Source of the DNA: Coniella vitis
Lineage: Eukaryota; Ascomycota; Sordariomycetes; Diaporthales; Schizoparmaceae
DNA length: 64,000 nucleotides
Reading direction: 5' to 3'
Assembly: GCA_011317545.1 (NCBI GenBank)
Contig: WUJK01000006.1
Span: 1,178,001-1,242,000, forward strand
Below the pieces are notes generated by a model. That model did not search any database, had not been told where the DNA came from, and was given only the letters and a program-made list of their open reading frames with translations. The position numbers were made by a program, and so were the translations under genes. This document shows positions 21,909-34,400 of this stretch, piece by piece. Every line of letters begins with the position of its first letter. Positions within the stretch are counted from its first letter, which is position 1.

Positions 21909-23117
21909 ACCGTTGCAGAGACATGTCATCAGTGCAACCAAGGCGGGACCAGGGCTGACTGACAAGCTTGCAGGCTTTTTTTCGCAGTCTCCTCTTGAAG
22001 CCCTGTCGGCCTTGTGGGGCTTTCCCACATGTGGTGAGGCTGGACGTTCGGCGGTGGCAGTTTGTGCCGTATACTAGGTATGTAATGAGTGGATCTGGCG
22101 CTGTCGCTGTCGATGTCATTTCTGGAATGCCAGCACAATGTGGCTGGGCAGCAACAGCAAAGAGTGGGTACGTACGTGCTGTGCCAGAGAAGATACATAG
22201 TATACCGGGTGCCCAAGCACACACAAGCATCCCAACCTGTGGCGACAACGAGAACGACGACCACCAAGAGATCACTCATCAATATACTATGTACAGTATC
22301 TTGCAGTAAGCATCGGCGGCCTCGAGACCGGGCGTACGGGTCGCTGGGGTACACTGGGAAACTGCAGGCCCTGCAAGGCCAGTAACAACCTTGGTCAGAA
22401 CCTTGCGAGTCTATTCTTTCCCGATCTGCTTCTAGGGGTCCTTTTTCTCTTGCCCACTCAGAGAAAGGCCACCAGGCCCTGGCAAAGCCTGGCTGTGGGG
22501 CCCCGAGGTACCTGAAAGCGACCCTACTGCCTACCACTGCCAGCCTGCGCTAGAGAGTTCACTGCAAGCGAGGCGAGCCCCCCCTCCACCTGCCCCCCTG
22601 TCGCATGCTACTGCAGCTCTTGCGCCACGCTTTGCTTTGCTCTTCGCTCTTGCTCTTATTAGCCAGGCCCGCTGCCTTTTCACATTCCACTTCGCGCCCT
22701 CCCCCCGCCCAAAAAAAGACCGCCATTCAGCATAGTATTTCTTCCTTGTATTCTATTCTTCTGCTCTGCATCCTTCTCTCCTCCGTGTCGTTGCAGACTC
22801 CTCCTATTGCTCCCTTCACTCGTTCATTTCCTCAAGTGTCGTCGCAATCGCGCAACAAGTTCTTTGGTCCACCACCACCACCCGCTTCGACGACCGAACG
22901 ACGACCGACCGACCAACCGACCGACTGACCGGCTTCCCGCCCGCAGTGTCGGATTTCCTCCTTCGGGCGCTACACACATAGTCGTATATCTGTGCAACTC
23001 AAAAGAACAGACCTCCATCAGCCTCCACGCCCATATACTCTGGTATATATTCGTCCTGTTGGCATATACCTTCCATGATCTCTCGGTAGCAAAGGGCCAG
23101 CAGCCTTTGCGACCACC

Positions 23118-24599
23118 ATGATCTCGCCAGACATTTTCCTCCGACTTCCGAGGCCGACCACCCTGCTGCTGCTCTCGAGCGTCTTCTCCCTCGCTTCGGC
23201 CCACATTGCTCGCCAGACGCCGGCCACCCTACCCCACCGCCCACTCAACGTCAGCCCCTACCCGCCGCCGCCTGTGCCAGCGCCAACGCCAACGTCGGCC
23301 CCACTTGCCCTTGACGCTCTTTACGAGCTTCTGCGCCGCCAAGATACTGTCTGCGGCTACATTGATGGTGATCCCGCCCTGCCCGCAACCTGCTCAGCCG
23401 GATCCCACTGTGTCGTCGACTCAGACTATGGCGTTGTCGGCTGCTGCCCCAACGGCCAGGGAGCATGCACCGCGGGCATCTACACGGGCTGCGTGGATGG
23501 AAACAGCAGCCCGCAGACCGACATCAATCCATATGTATACACATGCACGGGCAGCAACGTGTGCTACCAAAACACCTTCGAGGGAGGCTACTCGCAATTT
23601 GGTTGTGGCACGGCGAGCAGTCTCGCTGCCACGGTCTTGAACAGTGCCACAGGCCTCTCATCCACTATCTCACTGAGCAGCGCGGCCATCTCGCTCACGC
23701 AAGAAACCTCGGCACTCGCCACACCCACGACCCTGGGTACGAGCCGCTCGACATCGCCTCTGCCGTCTTCGTCCACTGGCTCCCTTACCACACTCACCGT
23801 TCCCGTTTCTTCGTCGGACCCGAGCTGTACGGACGCATCCACTGCATCACAGACTGCCTCCACATCGACGTCCACACCCGCAGCTGCGCCACCAACGAGC
23901 AATGACGACAACAAGGACTTGCACCGCACAAGTGTCATCGTAGGAGCAACAATTGGCGCCGTCGCAGCACTCGTTGCTCTCGTTGCAGTCGCAGCATTCT
24001 TTTGGCGCCGGCGGGCGGGTAACTCGCGCCAGGGACCAGGCCCGCGGGCCGGTGACACGGAGTACATCAGCCCCATGTCAGGTGGAGCTGCCTTTGCGCC
24101 ACTGCAGCAAGACGCGGGACCGTACAAAGGTCTCGCAACAGCAACAGTCAACGGCAAGACGATCCGGCATGTTCCCGGTTCGACAAATACTGTATGGCAG
24201 TATGGAGATGCGCAATTCCTTGAGCATAACGCAACCGCAGTGGATGCAGCTGCTGCCGACTTTGCGGCTGCTGGTAGTGGTGCAGCGGCTGCAGGCATCG
24301 GGGTAGCGGCTAGTGGTGATGGTGCATACCACAACGGGCACTATGCCAATCCGCATGAAGGCCCTGGCGAGGACCAGATCCCGCTATGGCAGCAATACCC
24401 GGAAATTGACGACTTTTCGCGCAATTTCAACGATGCGCTAAGCCGCATTGGAGAAGAGGATGAGGAAGATGTCGAAAGCGATGTCAACAACGGCGGCATG
24501 ACGAGTACGGGGCATCGTGGAAGCACAGGAGATTTGAGCGAGTCGGGGCCACTCTGGCTGCAGTCTCGACGCCAATCCAGGAATCTCATGTGGACATGA
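23118..24599 (+). CDS. Mid2-like single-pass cell-surface protein
   Basis: An intronless gene of 493 residues. Residues 1-29 form a signal peptide with a Leu-rich core ending at ASA. A short Pro-rich stretch leads to a compact Cys-rich domain (about 75-165) with CGYIDGDP, CSAGSHCVV, GCCPNGQGAC and YVYTCTG blocks. Next comes a Ser/Thr-rich, probably O-glycosylated stalk of about 100 residues, then one membrane helix (VIVGATIGAVAALVALVAVAAFFW) followed by RRR, so the tail is cytosolic. The tail is Ala/Gly-rich with an acidic EEDEEDVESD patch. This layout resembles fungal wall-stress sensors (Mid2/Wsc type) and a widespread uncharacterised Pezizomycotina family with the same Cys domain. A sensor role in cell-wall integrity is inference. 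The spacing of Cys residues does not fit a typical WSC domain. Confidence 0.75.
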   Translation: MISPDIFLRLPRPTTLLLLSSVFSLASAHIARQTPATLPHRPLNVSPYPPPPVPAPTPTSAPLALDALYELLRRQDTVCGYIDGDPALPATCSAGSHCVVDSDYGVVGCCPNGQGACTAGIYTGCVDGNSSPQTDINPYVYTCTGSNVCYQNTFEGGYSQFGCGTASSLAATVLNSATGLSSTISLSSAAISLTQETSALATPTTLGTSRSTSPLPSSSTGSLTTLTVPVSSSDPSCTDASTASQTASTSTSTPAAAPPTSNDDNKDLHRTSVIVGATIGAVAALVALVAVAAFFWRRRAGNSRQGPGPRAGDTEYISPMSGGAAFAPLQQDAGPYKGLATATVNGKTIRHVPGSTNTVWQYGDAQFLEHNATAVDAAAADFAAAGSGAAAAGIGVAASGDGAYHNGHYANPHEGPGEDQIPLWQQYPEIDDFSRNFNDALSRIGEEDEEDVESDVNNGGMTSTGHRGSTGDLSESGPLWLQSRRQSRNLMWT

Positions 24600-27500
24600 G
24601 GATAGTTTCGTGTGTGGCAAGCACGATTTATTTGACATGCTTTTTAATGCACCGGACGAGAGACATACGACTGATATTTGTAACGCTACGTTTGTATATG
24701 AACTTGGCTACGCAATACCTGCGTGATTATAGATGGGTTGAAACAAAGGCGACACTGCATTCTGGAACACGAGGTAATGGGCAATGGTTCAAACGATGTT
24801 GATGTTTGCACGCGACAAGGGAAAATTCAATTGGCTCAGAGGGAGTCGGAACTTTGGCATACCAACAAACTATTGTATATAGTGTAGACTTGGGGTCACG
24901 GAAGATACCACTGTGTTTTAGTAATGAAATCTACAGAATCCATGCGGCAAAGTTAGCACTGCATGTTAGTCAAGATTGGGAGCAGACTGGAAGTGCACAA
25001 CTTCCATCATCATCATCGTCGTCGTCATCGTCATCGTCATCAGCATCAACCACCACCACCATTCTGGCCGGTAAGTGATGCTGGAGTACATGGAAATGAT
25101 CTCGCCCGTTAAGAAGCCGTCACACCCAAGTAAGTGCTTGGGTAGCCTCTCTTCCATGTCCCGGTTATTGTCGCTGAAGATGACAGTATCCAGCTCCTTG
25201 AGCGAGTTCGGTTCGATGCGCAGACAAGACAAAAAGAGCTTGGAGTACCGTTGATTCTCTCCCCTCCATCCTTCTCCTCCTCCCTCGTCGTGCCATTCCA
25301 AATTTCCCATTCCCCTAAGCCCCAATATAACTGCTCCGGCCAGCTCAGAACGACTTTCCTCTATAATTTGACGACGTGTCTCGGGTAAAAAATGGAACAA
25401 ATCACAGCACTACGTACATGCATGACAGTCTGCCCACCCTTTGACTTTCTTTTTCAGTTTTTTTTTTATAAAAAAAAATGAAAGAGAAAAAAAGGGAAGA
25501 AAAATACAAAAGTACAAGATTATAATCCTAAATTTCAATATCGAATTTTTTTTTTTTCCAAAACATCTTGATGCAAAAAATCTTTTAGTTGGGGTACCTA
25601 TTTGTAAATTACATATGTAGTATTGAAAACCGATGATTAACCGAGCCAACAAGTTAAGTTGCTTGTTTGCTTTTTTGTTTGTTTTGAACGAATCGTCTTA
25701 CATGCTAAGGTGGGGCAGATGGGGTTCTCAAATAACTACCTACTTGCCGACTTACTGGAGTACGGGTAAACCTCTCCAAAGCCAGCTTTATTCTAGTTTT
25801 CTCCAGCTAGGTAAGTAATGACTTGGGCAGTAGTATAAGGAGATGTAGGAAGAAGGAAACAATAGGGGGAAAAGATTGGCTGCGGAGGGTGGTGGGTTAC
25901 ATAAAACGGTACCCATGAGAAGATCAGGGTCCCCCCCCCCTCAATATGTATACAGCACCCAAACGCCGCTACGCAGACTCATAAAACATTAAACGTTCAT
26001 CTTTTTTGCGATTCAAATTGACTCGACTTGTGCAACTCCAAACTAAATCCAACCAACAAACCAACCTCTCTCCCCTCGTTGGCAGATGGCGCCCACATCC
26101 ACCGCCTCCTCCACCGCCAGATGGATTCCTTCCATCACCCGTCGCCCCGTGTAGACCTCCTCCACCTCTGATCAAGCTGATACAAAGTGGATGAGAAGAG
26201 AAGAAGGAAAACGAAGAGAGACATGAGCATGATATCAACCCATCAGGTTCTCCCGACATATATTATGTGTATGGGGTATAAACCCCCCTTTTCCCCCAAC
26301 ATGCACGCTTTTTGTTATTCTTAAGCGATTATTGTTTTGCGGAAGGAAACGCCGTGAGCCCAGCCCAGCCCAGCCCTAACTTAGACTTTGATTACACTAC
26401 ACACCGAATACATAAGCACCTAACTCTCTCGCCCGCCCGCCCTGCGCGCGCGCGGAATTGGACCGCGAGCCAGCCCTCGGCTGGGACATGTGGTCACAAA
26501 CATACATACGCGCGGCTACGGGGCGTTTCTTGGCCAGTTGCTGTCAGCACAGCCCGTGCGTCTTTCCTTCCTTCCTTTCCTTTTTGTTTCTTTCTTATTT
26601 CTTCGTTCGTTATCCGCCCCCTTTGTTTCGTCGGCGTTCTGGCTGGATGCGTGGGTCGGTTGTGTCCTGCCCACACCTCGGCCAACAGTTAGGTGTGTTT
26701 GTTGTGATGATTGGCGGTTCACATTCAAACAAGGCAACCATAGTCTTTCAAATGGGTGTTATCTTTCCCAGAAAGGGGGTGCACATCTCATGCTATTGGA
26801 GGCTGTGCAGGAAAGGATTCTGGAATGTAAGATGGACTTGGAACATAGCAAATGACTCCAACATTCGCCTTGGAGATCTCATGATCAATAAAGGGGGGGG
26901 GGTGCAAATGAGGCTTTTCCCCCTCCAAGTGCAGCCAAGACCCTAGCTAGCTAGCGAATCTTGCAGTCACCGACCGTATCCATGTGGAGGCTTTTCTTAC
27001 TTTTCGATAACGAGACAAAAGCGCGCGGCGGGACAGTCTTGGTTTTCTTTCCTCGGGGGGTCCAAATTGCAGAGAGAAAGGTGCGTGAGATCCGAGACAT
27101 CACGGCAGCAATGAAAGTAAGGGGGGGGGGGGGCTCGTAAAGAATTGCTGTGTCTGGCAGACGGACCTATTCATATGTGGCGGGCAGTTTTGTCAATTTG
27201 CAGGACCCTGAGAATGAGGCGGTGATGTATCCTTTTCTTTTTCGTTCTTTATCTTTTTTCGGGTGGGTTCTGAACATTCCAAGCTTCGAGAATTGGGGCA
27301 AAGAAGCATATACTACTTATTGCTTCAGCACATTCCGAGGGCGCCAGATGGCAGGGGCAGTGCTGGGAAACAAGAATAAAGTAGGCAAACAATGAGGCTG
27401 AGAGCCAAGAGTATGTATTCACCATCAAGCAAATGTAAGCAACCACCTTCCCTATACAGAAACTTGCCGCGCCTCCACGGCGGTGTTCTAGTGGTTACCG

Positions 27501-27829
27501 ACTTATCGCAATCTGCTTTCGGTCTGACTCCCTTGCAGCTGACCACGTTCAGCTGAATTCGCTCTTATCTGTGAGAGCTGAGTGCATGTGCATCCGCAGG
27601 CTGCAGCTATCATTCAGAGGTACTATTTGCTCCCATTGTTATGGTGGTGGTGTTGTTGTTGTATAAGTATCTGTGAAGAAATCCACACAAGGGGCTGTGA
27701 AGAGCCGCTGTCTCTCATTTTGGTTATGTCTTGTGCCACATTTGCAAAGCGGTGTGTTTTTCCTGCGACACATAGTTAGTGCTTTGAAAGCTGTACAATG
27801 AGCACCACTCGAAATCCCACAGGTGCGAA
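24600..27829. other. Long AT- and homopolymer-rich intergenic region
   Basis: About 3.2 kb without a supported gene. It contains a (TCA/TCG)n tract at about 25006-25062, dense poly-A/poly-T runs at 25440-25560, a C10 run near 25931, and G runs near 26887 and 27121. A tRNA A-box-like stretch near 27490 lacks a matching B-box. No TACATAGTA copy was found here. Confidence 0.6.
25006..25062. repeat. (TCA/TCG/CCA)n trinucleotide tract
   Basis: Imperfect CAT/CGT triplets pass into ACC triplets over about 57 bases in intergenic DNA. Confidence 0.8.
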
Positions 27830-30417
27830 ATGGACGCTATCCTAGGCAACACAAATTGCAGCACAACGCTTGCCGAGTGTGTCCCTGAGTTGCAGGACCT
27901 GGCATACGATGGCCTTAACCGTTCCGTTTACTTGGGAGGCCAGGACTTCAACAGAGGTTGTCTCATGGCCTTGAACGCATCACTCGACATCAACGAAACC
28001 AGCCATACAATAGTCAAGACAAGCCATTTCATGTTTGACCCAAGCGTCAACGTCTCCAGTGTGTTGTTGGCGGCAAGACACGGGACGGTCTGCAAATCGA
28101 CAGACGGCTCCGCCCCGGTCGTCTCGGTTCCCCTCGACTGGTGTTTGGCGAATCTCCCCGGCTGGGAGGCCCAGACAGGGCCTCAGGTTCTCGGTCCACT
28201 GGTCCAGTTCATCCTCCCTTGTGTGGCTTTCTGCTACAATATTCCGAGGGAATGGAAACTTCGCTTGAACCCCCTTGCGCGCAGACGGAAGTTCAGACTG
28301 AAAACGAGCACATCCGTCCTCGAGGCCTTCCTCCTGGCCGTTCAGAAACTGCTGAATGCCGTCGTCGCTTTGGGCACGTTTGGCCTGGAGCTCTCCATCC
28401 TGATACTCGACACTTTCGTGTGGATGTCCATGTGTTTTGCAATGGCCGGCCCCATGATTGTCAGCGCAGCGTACGAGTACCGACTTGACTGGAACAACCT
28501 TGTGATGCTGGCAGCAAGAGGCGACGACATACCCCATGTCTCAAGAGCCCGTCTGCTCCTGTGTACTGTAGTGGGTAATATGCGGCTCCGTGACAATGAA
28601 GGTGGGAAAGACGAAGAATTGCTCGAACTACTGGAATCACAAAGCGAGTCAACATGGACCCAAGTCATGAGCATTGCCGGTGAAGTCGCTAGATTGGACA
28701 AGCAATCGAACCAGAAGCGTTTCCTGAATCTTGATTATGATCTTGTCCAGGCCGCCAGCCATGCCGCTGGAGACCAACGAGTAGGACCGAGACTGAAACT
28801 TCAAACGCTTCTCGACGCACAGCCAGGGTAGGTGATCACCTTGATAGATAATCGACAGCCCTCCGACGATTGGCCCCCTGTTGTCGGCTACTTCCTTTTT
28901 TTTTTTTTTTTTTGTTTTTTTACCCCCACAAAATCTCAGCCTATCAAGTTTCAATCGCTAACAGAATTCGTGTCAAGGTTTGGCGGATATATCGGCGCAC
29001 CTGTAGTGTTTTTCGTTGGTGGGTTTGGATATAATATTGCAGACAGCTACAGCAGCCGTGGCAACGAGGTGGTGGCCATCACCCTTGCTTTTGGCATGTG
29101 GTGGATGTATATACCGCACACAGCTGTCCTAGCCAACACGTTACTTGCGAGCAATGATCCTAGCACTTTGCAAGGACTGGTTGGGAAAAGAAGCGTCATT
29201 GACAACGATACACCACCTCCGCCCACTGATCCCCAGAACAATCAGCCAGGGCAAAGGCAACACTGGGTCAAGAGACAGACTGATCGGGTCGTGCGAATGG
29301 TCACCAGAGATGCGTATGATTCCACTTACAAACCAGTTGCACTGTGGAGGCGCGGTCCCAACAAGCAACGTTGGATGATCCAGGCAATTCAAGTCATCAA
29401 AGAAAGCGACGACTGTCCGCAAAACCTCATCGACGACATGGAGAGATCCCTCATCTTCCACGGCAAAGACTGGGTCTTTGCGATTTCGCTCACCATGTTT
29501 CTCCTATCCATTCCATTCACATTAGCATTCACTACTTCATATCTGACCCCGAAGAAGGGATTGTCATGTCGGAGCCTGACGCAAACGATCTTCATGGCTA
29601 CGCAGGTGGTGCAAGTAGCTATCTGGGCCGTTGAAACTCACCGGAAATTCTCCTACGCGAGGCCCAAAGCGACCAAGGCTCCCCCCCAGGAGTTACACAA
29701 GCCTGGGAAGCGCTGGGTGCAAGTAATCACAAGGACTGCAAACTGGGTCATTTTCTTCCAGGTCCAGTTCCTGAAGAAGCTCATATCCGTGCTGGAGTCA
29801 CTCTCGCCCCTGCTGAAGTGGCTGTCACGACTGGCGGCGGTCTTTACTGCTATTGGCGGTACGCTTATGCAGATCATGGGTGTTTATGACAACTGTTACT
29901 GTAATGTGAGTCCATCCCCGCATCACTTCTCCCAGCTCGCAGGAGCAGCGTCTACCACCTGTTCAACTCGTCTCCCGGCATGTATACTTGGAGATATGTT
30001 GAGGGCAGCCATTTTCGAGAGAATGGCTTGATATGAGGCGCAGACCAGCTGTAACACCGGCCACACCAGACTCTAGAGAAAGTATATTGCTGACGACGTT
30101 CATTTCGTCCACAGACCGATGCCTGGTCTTGGACAGACTGGGGGAACGCCGAGTCGCGCGTCACTCCATTGGGCGATGGAATCAGTGAGAGTGAGATCAA
30201 GGCATCAGAAAATTGGATCATCATGGGAGCTCTGGCCTCGGGAATCTTGTCGATGGTGACGGCTTTGGGCTGGTGGCATCGCAAAAAGCTGTGGAAACGG
30301 TTCAAGGAGCAGACGAAAACGTTGCCAGACATAGAACCCCCCAAACGGCTTCTAGAACGCCTGAATCAGGTCCAGTCAGCCTCGGACAGCACCATGGGCC
30401 CATCTATCGCAAAATGA
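27830..30417 (+). CDS. Uncharacterised fungal polytopic membrane protein
   Basis: Three exons, 27830-28827, 28978-29905 and 30115-30417, encode 742 residues. Intron 1 (150 bp) contains an 18-base T run. Its acceptor was chosen so that DAQPG joins FGGYIGAPVVFFVGGF, a junction I recall from related fungal proteins. The first 130 residues are Cys-containing with several N-glycosylation sites and probably face outward or the lumen. About nine hydrophobic segments follow, including one with the motif FGMWWMYIPHTAVLANTLLASNDP split across a membrane edge. A second block of helices lies around 480-680 with a conserved-looking YDNCYCN, and the last helix sits just before a basic tail. I recognise the protein as a type common in Pezizomycotina but know no function. 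The 209-bp last intron could hide a small exon. A TRP-channel gene follows on the same strand. Confidence 0.7.
28896..28913. repeat. Poly-T run within intron 1
   Basis: Eighteen T residues, then a G and another T run, form an unusually long pyrimidine tract before the acceptor at 28977. Confidence 0.85.
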
Positions 30418-31497
30418 GCTTCTCTGGATTTAAGCCATCCATAGCTTGAGTCTTGATGATGGCGAAGACCTGTTGATCAGCGGTTGCAATCTGGAGTACA
30501 CAAAGGGCAGAAAGAACACTAGTATCATTTCTTGTCCTTGTGCGTGTTCGTGTCTCGAGGCGTGTTACTCTCGCTTTGTACTATTCGCTTGTTCATCCAA
30601 TTGGGCAGGATTGAGGATGCTTGTATGGGGGGGCTGGTCACCAGAAATCGAGACATATATACGCGAAACGGTTCGATCGAGGTGACCCGGGGCCCTGGAC
30701 AAGCTTGGCCGCCACGGCGGTCGCTTCTGCTGTCCTGGAATCACGCCTTTGCGGAATTTCTCGTACCGCTGGATGAGAAGGTTACTGGACTGGCTAAAGC
30801 CTGCAGTCAGCGGCAACTTTCCCGGCTCCATGAGGCTCTCGCAACGGCCTCGTATCCTTTGAAGGAAGCAGGGGCATACCATGTCGGCCTTTGCGCCATG
30901 AGGTTGAACGCACGGCAATCCTGCCAGATCCTGCGACTGCCGGCGGTTCGTCTGCAAAGTGTGGTGGTCGAGCACGATACCTGGCTGCTAGGCTGGTTTG
31001 GTGGGAAAATGCCGCTCATGCTACTTGCTTCTTAAAGTTTATGGGTGAAACAAGACAGGCGCACGGCGCGAGGTCGTTCAAGATACTGGTGGCAGGGGCA
31101 CCCCAACTCGAGCTTGTCAGCTGCTCAAGGTCCCCCGCGAAAGCCTGTGGCATCTAGGAACGGTGTCTGGGTGTTCCCACAGCAGTGGGTCATGGCCGTC
31201 TTGGGGGAACTGCAAGCATGCGCCAACCCCACCACAGCCCACTGAGCTAGCGGCAGATGCATAGCATTTACAGCAGGCCCATGTGCCTATCTGCCAGGTC
31301 TGCCTATGTATGCATGTACGTACTACAGTGCAAGGGCTAAACTAAAGATAGCCTCCATGGCGGCTTCCTCTGGCTTCGCCCCAACTCCTGGATAATCCGA
31401 CGGCTGGCAAGCAACTTATCTGTGCCGGTCGTCTTCTTTCTCCTCGTCCTACCCGGGCCAGCTCCAATACCAAAAGTCTGTCGGCATTCCAGTAAGC
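30418..31497. other. Intergenic region before the TRP-channel gene
   Basis: About 1.1 kb on the same strand as both flanking genes. The open frame 30532-31035 (167 codons) has no recognisable domain and no clear start context, so it is not called. Confidence 0.5.
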
Positions 31498-34400
31498 ATG
31501 CCAGTCCGTGCCAAGTTCCGTCCCCAGGGCGGTGCACTGGAGCCTGTGCGCACGCCGTCGCCCAATGGCCGATTCGTCTTCCTCCACGGGCTGCCCGATG
31601 TCCGCGACGACGACTCGTTCCGGGATGTGATCAAGAAGCTGTCCATGTAAGACCTTGACGAGCATGGCGGGTTGTTGGTACAGGCTACAAACGCACCACT
31701 GACACACGCTGCCTCCCTCACAGATACTTCAACGAGACCGTGACTCTCCCCGTCACGTTTGAGCAGCTACGGACAACATCTGCTGGCGCCGGGCTCACCA
31801 AGTTGGTCGAGCATCTGAGCAGGAACTGCTGCAATCCAGCAATTGTCAATGCCTTGTTGTGAGTACTTGTGCTTTCGCACAATGCACGTGGTGGTACCTG
31901 CGTCTCATCCACGCGCACGCCATGTTTTTGTGCTGCTTTGCCCTGGCGCCATGTTTAGCGCTCATCCGCGATGCACGAACAAGCCAACCACTGGGGCCGA
32001 CATTTCCCCATTCGTCGCCCATGGCACACCAGCAACATCTGATCTGTCTGCTTGGCGAAAGCATCAGCATGGGCTCGGATTGGCCAAGTGGTCAGTCTCG
32101 AATTGCAGGATCCCCATCGAACGGCAGTTCTTGTTCACATGGTCTTGTGAAAGACTCATGTAACTCGGCAATACATAGTAGCCATGTTACACCGCTTACT
32201 GAATGAATATCGTACAAGGGCTCTCAAATGGCACTACGGGGCTGCCACAGATGAGAAGAGCGTCAATGAAGCCCGGGCCAATGCAGCAGAGATTGTGGCT
32301 TGGCGTTTCTTGACACATCTCTCGGAGCGCGAGGTTGTCGATTATTGCCTCTATGAAATTCCAGATCCGGGCAACGCCCTGGACGAAACACAGGGTCAAG
32401 ATGAAGAGAGCGGCCGACAGTCCGAGGAAGCCGATGAGAATACCGCATTGCTTGCCCGTTCACTAAGCGAGACGGTCACGTCTGCCAAAAACGCATTACT
32501 GAACACTGGAAGCAACAAGCGGTATCTACTGATGCAATCCATCTCGCGCCTGACAATGCATGGCGAGGACACGGACGAGGATGAGGAAGAAGAAGATCCA
32601 ACCAAGCCATTTGTCACTCTCAATGCACTGGAAATCGCAGCTGTTGCAAATGCTAAGCGCTTTTTGAGCCAGCACGTTGTGCAGAAGATCATTACGGGGA
32701 TATGGAATGGCGACATTGTATTCTGGAATAGTACGTGCTTGGACCGGCACCTCCCACCGGTTGGTGCAGCTTTGCTGATCAGTATTTCCCAGGACTTGAG
32801 GTTGGCTCTGTCAAACGACCGCGATACTATAACCCGAAAACCGCAGACCCATTTTCTCGACTTCGAGTCCCCAAGTATCTCAAAAGCTTTGAAGTCGTCT
32901 TCTTCTTCGTTTTCCTCTTCTTGTACTACTCTGTGCTTGTGGAAAGAAATCCTGATCATATCAGCGTGGCCGAAGTCCTTCTATATCTCTGGCTAGCAGC
33001 CTTTTTCTACGACGAGCTGAGCGAGTGGAGCGATGCTGGATCAATCTTCTATATAACCGATGTAAGAGCCTGTCATTGCCTGCTCTCTGGCAACGGTGCT
33101 ATACTTACTATGCTGGATAGATTTGGAACTTATTTGACATCACCATGATATGCATTGGATTTGTTTTTGCCATTATGCGTACGTTGACCGGTGGACTGAC
33201 AATATGGACGATCTGCCATCTAATGTTATCACAGGTATTGTTGGGCTTTCGAGGCACGATATGGGGCTTATCGAACAGTCGTTTGACGTACTCGCACTGG
33301 AAGCTCTCTTCATGGTTCCTCGCGTCTGCTCCGTGCTTTCGCTCTCACCTTATTGGGGAACCCTGATTCCGTGTCTCAAGGAAATGGGCAAAGACTTTAT
33401 CAAGTAAGACTCATCTAGGTCATCTTGCGTACCTTGTCGACAAGCCCACTAATAGTCATGTCGCAGATTTATGGTGCTTGTGGTCATCCTGTACATGGGC
33501 TTCTTGACCACCTTTTCCCTTATAGGCCGTGAGCACTTTGTATGTGTATCCCAAATTATTATGACACCCTTCTTGAACATAAGTATTAACAGACCAAATT
33601 AGACTCTCAAAGAAATGGCCATGAATCTGACCAAGATCTTTTATGGTTCAAGCTATGTCGGATTTGAAATCATGAAAGATATTGATCCCATCTTGGGGCC
33701 TCCCCTGATGTTTATTTTTGTGACACTGTCTAGTATCCTTCTGATGGGTAGTTTGACGGGTAAGTCGACCTATCTTTTGCACTGCTGCCTCACGGACAAA
33801 TCTAACAAATCCGCGTGCTCAAGGTATGCTTTCAAACTCTTTCTCTCGTGTTATTAGCCACGCCCGCGAGGAGTATCTCTACGTGTACAGCGTCTACGTT
33901 CTCGAAGCCTCAACCTCGAACCGACTCACCCATTTTTACCCACCCTTTAACCTCATCGCTCTCATCATCTTCCGCCCTTTCCGCCTCTTCCTTCCCTCAG
34001 ACAACAAGTTCCGCGCCGCTCGCATTGTCCTGCTCAAAGCAACACACTTTCCAATTGTCGGCGTTATCATGCTCTATGAGCTCATTCGCGGCAAGGTGAT
34101 GTCGGATGAGTACGCCGGCTTCAAGGGCCCTCGCATCGAATCGTCATACGCGAGTGGTGGCGGCCTTGGTTCTGGTGGACCAGGAAGCAACAACAACACG
34201 ATTTCCCGCAAGACATCCCGCGCCAAGATGCGACCAACTTCGGCTTCCTCCCCACGACCACCAAATAGGCCATCTCGCATGAGCATTAGCGTCTACGAAC
34301 CGATGTATGCGCCCAGAGACTCGCCAACACGCTTCGTCAGCGGTAATGGCGGTGGCGGCGCGGTGACGCCAACGACTGCCACCACCGCTGAAGCTGCTGC

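Larger units (their letters stand above)
21383..22293. repeat. Cluster of six TACATAGTA motifs
   Basis: Exact copies occur at 21383, 21431, 21582, 21660, 22194 and 22285. Four read TACATAGTA and two read TACTATGTA on the plus strand. Several sit inside longer GTAC-containing contexts such as AGTACTATGTATGTACTAG. The cluster lies 0.8-1.7 kb upstream of the Mid2-like gene and encloses the GGGGCT tract and the GA repeat. Confidence 0.65.
20072..23117. other. Long low-complexity intergenic region
   Basis: About 3 kb with no supported gene. It contains a G12 run near 21002, six TACATAGTA copies (21383-22293), a G-quadruplex-like GGGGCT tract (21473-21493), a (GA)n tract (21871-21905), and a pyrimidine-rich leader before the Mid2-like gene. 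The frame 22605-22928 starts with a Leu-rich stretch resembling a signal peptide but lies in this CT-rich leader, so it is not called. Confidence 0.6.

Noticed and set aside
22605..22928. Open frame starting with a Leu-rich, signal-peptide-like stretch
   Set aside because: It lies in the CT-rich leader just before the Mid2-like gene. The Leu/Ser/Pro content follows from the pyrimidine bias and no domain is visible.
27480..27545. tRNA-like A-box (CTAGTGGTTACCGAC)
   Set aside because: No B-box (GGTTCGANTCC type) at the right distance and no acceptor-stem pairing could be found.
20072..28000. Degraded transposable element in the long spacers
   Set aside because: No terminal repeats, target-site duplications, transposase or reverse-transcriptase motifs were found.
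30532..31035. 167-codon plus-strand frame between two membrane-protein genes
   Set aside because: No recognisable domain, no good start context, and composition does not resemble the neighbouring genes.
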